From positions 1-5,082 of the forward strand of contig JAJYOS010000531.1 of NCBI GenBank assembly GCA_021796055.1: a stretch of 5,082 bases of DNA, given 5' to 3'. Numbering within the stretch: the first letter of the stretch is position 1; each line of letters begins with the position of its first letter. Of the stretch, positions 1-5,082 are shown one piece after another. This DNA comes from Bacteroidota bacterium (GTDB lineage Bacteria; Bacteroidota; Kryptoniia; Kryptoniales; JAKASW01). The position numbers and the translations under genes were made by a program. The notes below the pieces were generated by a model. The model was given only the letters and a program-made list of their open reading frames with translations. It did not search any database and was not told the origin of the DNA.

Positions 1-717
1 TATGGCGGGGATTTTGGCTGGCGGGGAAAGACCTTCACTCATCCGATGACAATCCGGGAAAAGATGACGGCGGTCAGTTTTCACCTGGCCTACCTGCGGC
101 CGCTGGGCATCGGCGAGACTTACCGGAGGCCGAGAATTTTTCTCACGGAACCGGAGGTTGAGGAAGCGAAAAATTACCTGAAGTCGGCAGGTGTCGACGG
201 GTCAAAGCCCGTTGTTGGTCTTCACATTGGAGCAACCTGGCCCGCAAAAGTATGGCCTTCGAAAAATTTCGCTCGCCTTGCCGGCCTGTTGACCGAATGG
301 CAGGGAGCTCAGGTTGTGGTAACCCACGGCCCGAGGGATCAGAAATACTTTGCTGAATTCACCTCAGCTGCAAAAAGCGATTTTGTCGATTTTGCGCCGC
401 AGGGTCTCAGGAAGCTTGCCGCAGCGATCTCTTGTTTCGATGCGTATATTTCGAACGATGCCGCTCCCATGCACATCGCCCCGGCCGTTGGAACGCCGAC
501 CGTCGGCATCTTCGGTCCCGGTGAGCCGGACATCTGGTTCCCATATGAGCGAGCAAGCGGACACGTCGCACTGAAAAAGGATGTCGACTGCTGTCATCGG
601 GATCACTGTTACCTGAGCGGGGACGATCACATGCGATGCATGAAACTCATCAAGCCCGAAGATGTTTACGAAACGGTAGGACAAATTCTAAAGAACAGGG
701 AAAGAGCCGAACAATGA
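1..717 (+). CDS. Glycosyltransferase family 9 (ADP-heptose:LPS heptosyltransferase-like), 5' end missing
   Basis: The frame is open from base 1 to the TGA at 715-717, giving 238 residues. The ATG at 46 is probably internal: the 15 residues before it (YGGDFGWRGKTFTHP) look like the mid-protein stretch of this family, so the true start lies left of the window and about 100 or more N-terminal residues are missing. The C-terminal nucleotide-sugar-binding half is intact. Fragment residues 75-90 (HIGATWPAKVWPSKNF) match the family's HPGAxWPxKxWP motif, and residues 151-173 (SNDAAPMH then GTPTVGIFGP) match its SNDSGPMHLAxAxGTPTVALFGP motif. A cysteine cluster (C197, C198, C203, C213) stands where family members carry their C-terminal cysteines. 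Known members move a heptose from ADP-heptose to inner-core LPS on the cytoplasmic side of the inner membrane. The exact sugar and acceptor here are inferred; another GT9 specificity is possible. The gene is translationally coupled to mazG. Confidence 0.9.
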   Translation, partial: YGGDFGWRGKTFTHPMTIREKMTAVSFHLAYLRPLGIGETYRRPRIFLTEPEVEEAKNYLKSAGVDGSKPVVGLHIGATWPAKVWPSKNFARLAGLLTEWQGAQVVVTHGPRDQKYFAEFTSAAKSDFVDFAPQGLRKLAAAISCFDAYISNDAAPMHIAPAVGTPTVGIFGPGEPDIWFPYERASGHVALKKDVDCCHRDHCYLSGDDHMRCMKLIKPEDVYETVGQILKNRERAEQ

Positions 718-1484
718 CGAAAATAGAAGAAAATGCGCTCCAGGAATTTGTAGATGTCGTCCGCAGGCTGAGAAAGGAATGTCCCTGGGACAAAGTGCAG
801 ACCAACAGGTCAATCAGACATTACACCATCGAAGAAGTCTATGAGTTGGCCGAGGCTATAGATCAGGGCAAGTGGGACGAAGTAAAAGGTGAACTGGGAG
901 ACATCCTGCTGAATGTTTTGTTGCACGCCCAGATCGCAGAGGACGAAGGGAGGTTTACTCTCGTCGACATGGTGAAAGCAGAAACCAGGAAAATGATAGA
1001 GCGGCATCCTCACGTCTTCGGCAACGTCGAAGCAGAAACACCTGACCAGGTAAAAGTGAACTGGGAGAGGATAAAGACTGAGGCTGGACGAGAATCGATA
1101 TTTGACGGGATACCTGTCGCGTTCCCGGCGCTGGCACGTGCTTTTAAAATCCAGGACAGAGCTGCCAGAGTCGGGTTCGATTGGGGACTTGCCGATGAAG
1201 TGTGGACGAAAGTCGAGGAGGAGATAGGCGAGCTGAAAGGTGTGCTGGCTGGAAATAATCCCGAAAGGGTTGAGGAGGAATTCGGAGACCTTCTCTTTTC
1301 CCTCGTGAATTATGCGCGCCACATAGGGGTCAATCCGGAGAGCTCATTGCGAATGGCTACGGAGAAGTTCGTGAAGCGTTTCCTGTACATCGAGGATCAA
1401 CTCGATAAACGGAACGTCTCCTTGCATGACGCCACGCTCGGTGAGATGAACGAGCTGTGGGAAAAGAGCAAGAAAGACTTGTAG
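714..1484 (+). CDS. mazG: Nucleoside triphosphate pyrophosphohydrolase MazG
   Basis: This is a complete 256-residue protein, close to E. coli MazG (263). MazG hydrolyses (d)NTPs to NMP and pyrophosphate in the cytoplasm, clearing aberrant nucleotides; in E. coli it can also lower ppGpp. Two tandem MazG domains are visible. The N-terminal one has CPWD (23-26), E40-E41-x2-E44 and E60-x2-D63, followed by the RHPHVFG block at 97-103. The C-terminal one has KIQDRAARVGFDW (145-157), E169-E170-x2-E173 and E189-x2-D192. The metal-binding acidic residues are therefore present in both halves, including the C-terminal half that carries the activity in E. coli. I chose the ATG at 714 because it overlaps the upstream stop as ATGA, has a purine-rich GGGAAAGAG 7 bases upstream, and gives the family's usual N-terminus. 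The same frame runs upstream to an ATG at 636, but that would add 26 unrelated residues inside the glycosyltransferase gene. Confidence 0.96.
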   Translation: MTKIEENALQEFVDVVRRLRKECPWDKVQTNRSIRHYTIEEVYELAEAIDQGKWDEVKGELGDILLNVLLHAQIAEDEGRFTLVDMVKAETRKMIERHPHVFGNVEAETPDQVKVNWERIKTEAGRESIFDGIPVAFPALARAFKIQDRAARVGFDWGLADEVWTKVEEEIGELKGVLAGNNPERVEEEFGDLLFSLVNYARHIGVNPESSLRMATEKFVKRFLYIEDQLDKRNVSLHDATLGEMNELWEKSKKDL

Positions 1485-1533
1485 GGGCCGTCTGCCGATC
1501 CAGCGTGCACGTCGGCGTAATCGGCGATGAGAG
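1485..1533. other. Convergent intergenic junction with a weak inverted repeat
   Basis: This 49-base gap lies between the stop codons of mazG (plus) and the Nudix gene (minus). GCCGAT at 1494-1499 can pair with ATCGGC at 1520-1525 across a 20-base loop; a competing pairing uses GCCGA at 1494-1498 with TCGGC at 1512-1516. The loop contains the self-complementary CGTGCACG at 1504-1511. Neither strand shows the T-run right after the stem that an intrinsic terminator needs. It may be a weak bidirectional terminator, an mRNA-end hairpin, or chance. Confidence 0.25.
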
Positions 1534-2013
1534 TCAGCGGGTTAAGTGGTCGAGCGAAATCTTCATGAATTCTTTTGACGGGTTGTTCATGACCACGTAA
1601 TCGTTGATTATTCTGATTGCGCTCTTCTGCCCGGGCCAGACCAGGAGAGAAGCCGCTTCCTCCTTCCGGAGCCACTTGAAATTCTTGTGCTCACGGGAGA
1701 GAACGATCTCACCTTTCGCATCGACTTCGGCCGCAAATACGGGGCTTACATTGACGGAATCATTGGTGTAGAAATAGAACGTGTTCGTAAGCGGGGTATT
1801 GTAGAGGGCGACCGGTTCAAGTCCCGTTTCCTCCTTCACTTCACGGTACGCTGCCTCGTAAGCTTTTTCGCCGGGCTCGATGCTTCCGCTGATTATCTGC
1901 CACAACCCGGGGTAAATGTCTTCATCGTCAGCCCGCTGAAGGACGAGGAACTCCGGTTCCGGCCTCCGCCTGAAAAGGACCACTTCGACAATTTCGAAAT
2001 TTATCTTCGGCAT
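1534..2013 (-). CDS. Nudix hydrolase, NudB-like (dihydroneopterin triphosphate / dNTP pyrophosphohydrolase type)
   Basis: This complete 159-residue protein has a textbook Nudix box at residues 43-65: G43, E49, R57-E58, E61-E62, G64 fit GX5EX7REUXEEXGU, so the metal-binding glutamates are present. Nudix enzymes cleave nucleoside diphosphates linked to another group. Three blocks resemble E. coli NudB, which removes pyrophosphate from dihydroneopterin triphosphate in folate synthesis and also acts on dATP: LQRADDEDIYPGLWQ (25-39), the GSIEPGE start of the box, and a late EHKNFKWL block followed by a basic, helical C-terminus. That specificity is inferred from remembered family patterns; a general housecleaning Nudix enzyme remains possible. 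The ATG overlaps the stop of the upstream pseudouridine synthase by one base (TAATG) and no clear Shine-Dalgarno precedes it, so translation is probably coupled. It is the last gene of a three-gene minus-strand operon. Confidence 0.93.
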   Translation of the reverse strand: MPKINFEIVEVVLFRRRPEPEFLVLQRADDEDIYPGLWQIISGSIEPGEKAYEAAYREVKEETGLEPVALYNTPLTNTFYFYTNDSVNVSPVFAAEVDAKGEIVLSREHKNFKWLRKEEAASLLVWPGQKSAIRIINDYVVMNNPSKEFMKISLDHLTR

Positions 2014-2726
2014 TAGCTGAATATCGAGTCTATTTCTTCGTTGGAGAGCTTCCTCCAGGAACCTTCCGGAAGGTCAAGCTCGAGCTTTCCGATAGAAGAT
2101 CGGTGAAGGCCGGAGACTGTTTTGCCGATTGCCTCGAACATTCGTCTGACCTGTCTGTTTTTTCCTTCATGTATGGTGAGCTGGACGCGTGTCTTGCACA
2201 AATCCATCGAAATAATCCTGCAGTAGTCGGCTTTGACGACGAGCCCGTCCTTAATTTCGACACCGTTGAGGAACTTGTCAATAAGGTCGAATGTCAATTT
2301 ACCGTTGACTGTCGCTATGTATGTTTTGCTGACTTCTTTATCGGGCGAGGTGATTCGGTCCTGCAACTGACCGCTGTTTGTGAAAAGGAGGAGTCCGCTT
2401 GTGTCCATGTCCAGTCTTCCGACCGCGAAGAGGTGGAGATCCTTCGGTAAGAGCTCATATACGGTCTTCCTCGACAACTCGTCATTCGAAGTCGTGACAT
2501 AGCCGCTCGGTTTGTTCAGCATGATGACGACGGCGGTCGGCTTTGCGATCCGTCGACTGTCCACTTCGATAATATCGTTATCGATGTCGACTTTGGCCGA
2601 AGGAAGTTTCACAAGTCTGTTGTTCACGCTGACTCTGCCTCCCTTTATATAAAGCGAGGCCCGTGCCCGGGAGCAGTACCCGAGCTTGGATAGTGCGCGT
2701 GCCAGTGATATCGTTTCTTCTTTCAT
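2013..2726 (-). CDS. RsuA/RluB-family rRNA pseudouridine synthase
   Basis: This complete 237-residue protein has the usual size for the family. An N-terminal S4 RNA-binding domain occupies about residues 7-60, with the LSKLGYCSRARA helix and GGRVSVNN turn. The catalytic domain begins with LNKPSGYVTT (70-79). The active-site motif GRLDMDTSGLLL is at 103-114, making D106 the likely catalytic aspartate. KTYIATVNG follows at 134-142, and the hallmark HEGKNRQVRRMFEAIG is at 186-201. The enzyme converts a specific rRNA uridine to pseudouridine. RsuA modifies 16S U516 and RluB 23S U2605 (E. coli numbering). The HEGKNRQVRRMFEAIG block looks closest to RluB-type proteins, but motifs alone do not settle the target, so I give no gene symbol. 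The gene starts 3 bases after the DedA stop and overlaps the Nudix ATG by one base. The start follows no strong Shine-Dalgarno, consistent with coupling inside the operon. Confidence 0.95.
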   Translation of the reverse strand: MKEETISLARALSKLGYCSRARASLYIKGGRVSVNNRLVKLPSAKVDIDNDIIEVDSRRIAKPTAVVIMLNKPSGYVTTSNDELSRKTVYELLPKDLHLFAVGRLDMDTSGLLLFTNSGQLQDRITSPDKEVSKTYIATVNGKLTFDLIDKFLNGVEIKDGLVVKADYCRIISMDLCKTRVQLTIHEGKNRQVRRMFEAIGKTVSGLHRSSIGKLELDLPEGSWRKLSNEEIDSIFS

Positions 2727-2729
2727 ATT

Positions 2730-3347
2730 CTAAGAAACTTTTGTGTCGTTGAGACGCCGGACATGGCGATAGATGAAGTATGCGAGCCCTGCCAGCAGGA
2801 TGGCCGCTACAACCCAGTCCATTGTCTGACCGTAATGGCGGATCTCTTCCCAGTGGCGCTTGAGCCTGAAACCTGCATACGCGAGAAGCGAGCTCCAGAC
2901 ACCGGCTCCGACCGCAGTGTACAGTATGAATATCCCCGCTTTCATCTCGCCGGCACCGGCGGGTATCGAAATCGGATGTCTGACTACAGGGACAAACCTG
3001 CCGAAGAAAATCGTTTTGTCGCCGTACCTATTGAAAAACTTTTCCGTCATTTCCAGATCGCGGATATCGAGCAGAAAATATTTGCCGAATTTAGTAACGA
3101 ATGGCCTGCCGCCGTAAAGGCCGGCGTAGTACGAGATGATTGAACCGATCAGGCTTCCCGCCACACTGAATAAGATAACTCCGACGAATGAAAAAGTTCC
3201 TTCGTATATGGGTAAGCCTGCAAAAGGCATGACCGCCTCGCTCGGAAGAGGTGCAACCATACTTTCGAGAGTCATCAGCACGACCAGACCGGCGTAGCCC
3301 GACACACCGATCCAGTTAACCACTTGGTCAACAAGTATCTCCGTCAT
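2730..3347 (-). CDS. DedA-family (VTT / SNARE-associated domain) inner-membrane protein
   Basis: From the ATG at 3347 the protein has 205 residues, normal for DedA. Hydrophobic or re-entrant segments lie near residues 18-33, 53-77, 112-133, 137-160 and 178-194, and the C-terminal tail is basic (RHVRR). Family signatures are visible: E28 then PLPSE (33-37) in the first half, and GRFVPVVR (116-123) followed by ISIPAGAGEM (126-135) in the second. The two arginines R117 and R123 match the pair conserved in the family. DedA proteins are needed for membrane and envelope homeostasis, and some, such as B. subtilis UptA, recycle undecaprenyl phosphate across the membrane; whether this paralogue does so is inference. 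A TTG at 3359 would add four residues (MLNP) and sits 15 bases after a GGAGG at 3375-3379, so the start is unsettled. It is first in the operon and divergent from the acyl-CoA synthetase gene. Confidence 0.92.
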   Translation of the reverse strand: MTEILVDQVVNWIGVSGYAGLVVLMTLESMVAPLPSEAVMPFAGLPIYEGTFSFVGVILFSVAGSLIGSIISYYAGLYGGRPFVTKFGKYFLLDIRDLEMTEKFFNRYGDKTIFFGRFVPVVRHPISIPAGAGEMKAGIFILYTAVGAGVWSSLLAYAGFRLKRHWEEIRHYGQTMDWVVAAILLAGLAYFIYRHVRRLNDTKVS

Positions 3348-3374
3348 AGGATTTAACAAATTTAGGCTAATGGG

Positions 3375-3379
3375 CCTCC
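3375..3379 (-). promoter_or_regulatory. Candidate Shine-Dalgarno for the DedA gene
   Basis: CCTCC on the plus strand reads GGAGG on the minus strand. It lies 15 bases before the in-frame TTG at 3359 and 27 bases before the ATG at 3347. The spacing is long for the TTG and too long for the ATG, so it favours the TTG start mildly or is incidental. Confidence 0.35.
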
Positions 3380-3465
3380 ATAAAGCAACTCATTTCCGTG
3401 ATTCAAAAAGATGACGCGCCTTGCATGCGAGTAATCGTGCAGCCAAAAAGTTCGCTGTAAAGCTA

Positions 3466-3494
3466 TTGCAATTGGCGCCGGGCTCCCTTAAACT
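3466..3494 (+). promoter_or_regulatory. Candidate sigma-70-type promoter for the acyl-CoA synthetase gene
   Basis: TTGCAA at 3466-3471 (4 of 6 to TTGACA) and TAAACT at 3489-3494 (4 of 6 to TATAAT) are separated by exactly 17 bases, and the gene's ATG follows 38 bases after the -10. The palindrome ATTGCAAT overlaps the -35 and could be a regulator site. Matches this weak arise by chance, and if the host uses a different -10 consensus the call fails. Confidence 0.3.
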
Positions 3495-3532
3495 TGGTTG
3501 TCATTTATTCCACAACTAGAATCGGGGGTCGC

Positions 3533-5082
3533 ATGAACGCGCCACGAACACTTTGTGAGTTGCTGGAAATTTCGGTTGAGTCTTACCGTAACCCTCGGAT
3601 GCTCAACTCGAAGATCGGGGGTCAGTGGAAGCCCTTCTCCTCTGATCACGTTTTTGAAACCATAAAGTATGTAGCTCTGGGGCTGAATTCTCTCGGCATC
3701 GGGCCGGGTGACCATGTCGCGCTCTTTGCCGACAGCTCGGCATACTGGACCATGGCAGACCTGGCCATCGTGCACACGGGGGCGGCGGATATTCCCATCT
3801 ACGTAACGCAGGCGCTTAACCAGCTTGAGTTCATCCTCAAGGATTCCGGGGCGAAAGGAATTTTTGTGGGGAGCCGCAAGCTGTATGAGCGGGCCCGTGA
3901 CGCAATTGCCGGCTCGGATTGCCGCTTCATTGTCTGCATGTCGGAAGGAAGATTCACGGATGATGCGGTAACATGGGACGAGGTCGTGGAAAAAGGCCGA
4001 AAGGCGGAGTCGGAATCGCCGGCGAAATTCGACCAGCTGAGGAGAAGTGTAAAAGAAGAGGACCTCGCAACAGTCATCTACACGAGCGGCACGACGGGAG
4101 AGCCGAAAGGAGTCATGCTTTCACACCGAAATCTTGTTTCCAATGCGGTAGATTGTGCCTCCCTGTTCGTATTTCATCCCACTGAAGATGTAGTGTTGAG
4201 CTACCTTCCTCCCTCGCATGTCTTCGAGAGAATGATGCTTTATCTCTACGTGTACGTAGGCGATTGTGTTTATTACGCTGAATCCATCGAAGCCCTTCCT
4301 CAGAACCTCCTCGAGGTCAGGCCCCACCGTATGACGACGGTGCCGCGTATGCTCGAGAAAGCTTTTGAGAAGGCTCAGCACGTAGTTGAGAGCCTCCCAT
4401 GGTACAAGCGTTCCGTGTTCAAGTGGGCAATCGATCTGGCGCTGAAATTTGACACGGAGAAGAAAATGTCATTAGGCTACCGCCTGAAACGGGTTGTCGC
4501 CAGCCGGCTCGTTTACAAGAACCTCCGCGAAGCCTTCGGAGGAAGAGTAGATTACATAATAAGCGGCGGCGCAGCATTGAGACAGGATCTCGCGAGGATT
4601 TTCTGCGCTGCTGGAGTCACCGTGCTCCAGGGCTACGGCTTGACGGAGACATCGCCCGTAATCTCCGTGAACCGATTGGATAGGAACAGGATCGGGTCGG
4701 TCGGACCGCTGATCCCGAATGTCTGTGCGAAAATATCCGGGGACGGCGAAATACTGGTCGATGGTCCGAACGTGATGTCAGGGTATTACAGAAATGCCGC
4801 AGCGACATCGGCCACCTTCAACGGTTCATGGTTCAAAACCGGAGACATCGGCTACCTCGACAAAGACGGCTTCCTGTTCGTGACTGACAGGAAAAAGGAC
4901 TTACTCAAAACAAGCGGAGGCAAGTTCATAGCTCCGCAGGAAATCGAGTCCCTGCTGGCACACAGTCTCTATGTCGACAAGGCGATTGTAGTCGGCGACC
5001 AGAGGAAGTTTGCCTCGGCTCTGATATTTCCGAATATGGATGCGCTGAGGGGTTTCGCCGGGAAAAAAGGGATCGCATACGC
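3533..5082 (+). CDS. Long-chain fatty acyl-CoA synthetase (AMP-forming), 3' end missing
   Basis: The frame is open from the ATG at 3533 to the right edge: 516 codons plus two bases of a usual 590-640. The enzyme activates a fatty acid with ATP to an acyl-adenylate, then transfers it to coenzyme A, feeding beta-oxidation or lipid synthesis. ANL-superfamily motifs appear in order: the P-loop-like YTSGTTGEPKG at 183-193, LPPSHVFER (the long-chain family's LPLxHxxER region) soon after, the adenine-binding GYGLTET at 367-373, WFKTGD ending at D438, and the hinge motif DRKKD at 452-456 followed by TSGGKFIAPQEIE. The long insert with LPWYKRSVFKWA and the GGKFIAPQ form fit FAA1/FadD15-type long-chain synthetases rather than acetyl-CoA synthetases. 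The C-terminal catalytic lysine lies beyond the window. The ATG has a GGGGG at 3524-3528, 4 bases upstream, and gives a family-like N-terminus (TLCELLEISVE). Chain-length preference cannot be read from this. Confidence 0.95.
   Translation, partial: MNAPRTLCELLEISVESYRNPRMLNSKIGGQWKPFSSDHVFETIKYVALGLNSLGIGPGDHVALFADSSAYWTMADLAIVHTGAADIPIYVTQALNQLEFILKDSGAKGIFVGSRKLYERARDAIAGSDCRFIVCMSEGRFTDDAVTWDEVVEKGRKAESESPAKFDQLRRSVKEEDLATVIYTSGTTGEPKGVMLSHRNLVSNAVDCASLFVFHPTEDVVLSYLPPSHVFERMMLYLYVYVGDCVYYAESIEALPQNLLEVRPHRMTTVPRMLEKAFEKAQHVVESLPWYKRSVFKWAIDLALKFDTEKKMSLGYRLKRVVASRLVYKNLREAFGGRVDYIISGGAALRQDLARIFCAAGVTVLQGYGLTETSPVISVNRLDRNRIGSVGPLIPNVCAKISGDGEILVDGPNVMSGYYRNAAATSATFNGSWFKTGDIGYLDKDGFLFVTDRKKDLLKTSGGKFIAPQEIESLLAHSLYVDKAIVVGDQRKFASALIFPNMDALRGFAGKKGIAY

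Larger units (their letters stand above)
3348..3532. promoter_or_regulatory. Divergent intergenic control region
   Basis: These roughly 185 bases separate the starts of the minus-strand DedA operon and the plus-strand acyl-CoA synthetase gene, so both promoters should lie here. The region is more A/T-rich than the flanking genes in patches. It holds the self-complementary octamer ATTGCAAT at 3465-3472, GGCGCC at 3474-3479 and GCATGC at 3423-3428. No convincing small gene or structured RNA was seen. I found no good promoter match toward the DedA gene. Confidence 0.55.

Noticed and set aside
636..713. N-terminal extension of mazG from an upstream in-frame ATG
   Set aside because: The added 26 residues are out-of-frame glycosyltransferase sequence with no MazG likeness; the ATG at 714 has the ATGA overlap and a purine-rich upstream site.
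46..717. Reading the ATG at 46 as the start of a complete 223-residue glycosyltransferase
   Set aside because: The frame stays open to base 1 and the residues before the Met look like family sequence, while the N-terminal half of the fold would be missing. It is a window-edge fragment.
810..1322. 170-codon open frame on the minus strand within mazG
   Set aside because: It is antisense to a well-supported gene, has no recognisable domain and low-complexity composition; it is a shadow of the mazG codons.
1485..1533. Intrinsic terminator between the convergent genes
   Set aside because: The stem is 6 base pairs with a 20-base loop and neither strand has a following T-run, so I list it only as a weak inverted repeat.
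1687..2016. 109-codon plus-strand open frame across the Nudix gene
   Set aside because: It is antisense to a clear Nudix box and shows no family features of its own.
3498..3522. Promoter-like TTGTCA and TAGAAT pair just before the acyl-CoA synthetase gene
   Set aside because: Both hexamers match well, but the spacer is only 13 bases and the implied transcript start would fall at or after the ATG.
3488..3775. 95-codon minus-strand frame over the acyl-CoA synthetase start, possibly a divergent small gene
   Set aside because: Almost all of it is antisense to the conserved N-terminus of the synthetase, and it has no recognisable features.

Overview
The window reads as an ordinary, densely coded stretch of a Gram-negative bacterial chromosome of roughly even base composition. 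A glycosyltransferase family 9 gene (the ADP-heptose:LPS heptosyltransferase family) points to an outer membrane with lipopolysaccharide. The protein sequences feel like the FCB or Chlorobi/Ignavibacteria side of the tree, but that is an impression; the lineage cannot be fixed from this sequence alone.

There are six protein genes in three transcription units. Plus strand, bases 1-1484: the 3' part of a family 9 glycosyltransferase, then a complete two-domain mazG whose ATG overlaps the upstream stop codon (ATGA). Minus strand, 3347 down to 1534: a tight three-gene operon in the order DedA-family membrane protein, RsuA/RluB-type pseudouridine synthase, NudB-like Nudix hydrolase. Its junctions are a 3-base gap and a 1-base TAATG overlap. 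The operon converges on mazG across 49 bases. Plus strand, 3533 to the right edge: the first 516 codons of a long-chain acyl-CoA synthetase, divergent from the DedA gene across about 185 bases that must hold the control signals for both units.

Functionally this is housekeeping and envelope maintenance: LPS core sugar transfer, two nucleotide-pool cleaning enzymes (MazG and Nudix) from converging units, a ribosomal RNA modification enzyme, a lipid-carrier or membrane-homeostasis protein, and fatty acid activation. I saw no tRNA or rRNA gene, insertion sequence, CRISPR array, long repeat, frameshifted gene or sign of recent transfer. No stretch over 300 bases lacks a gene. I did not find a convincing undescribed system. 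The findings are modest points about start sites, coupling, the divergent promoter region, the convergent junction and family assignments.
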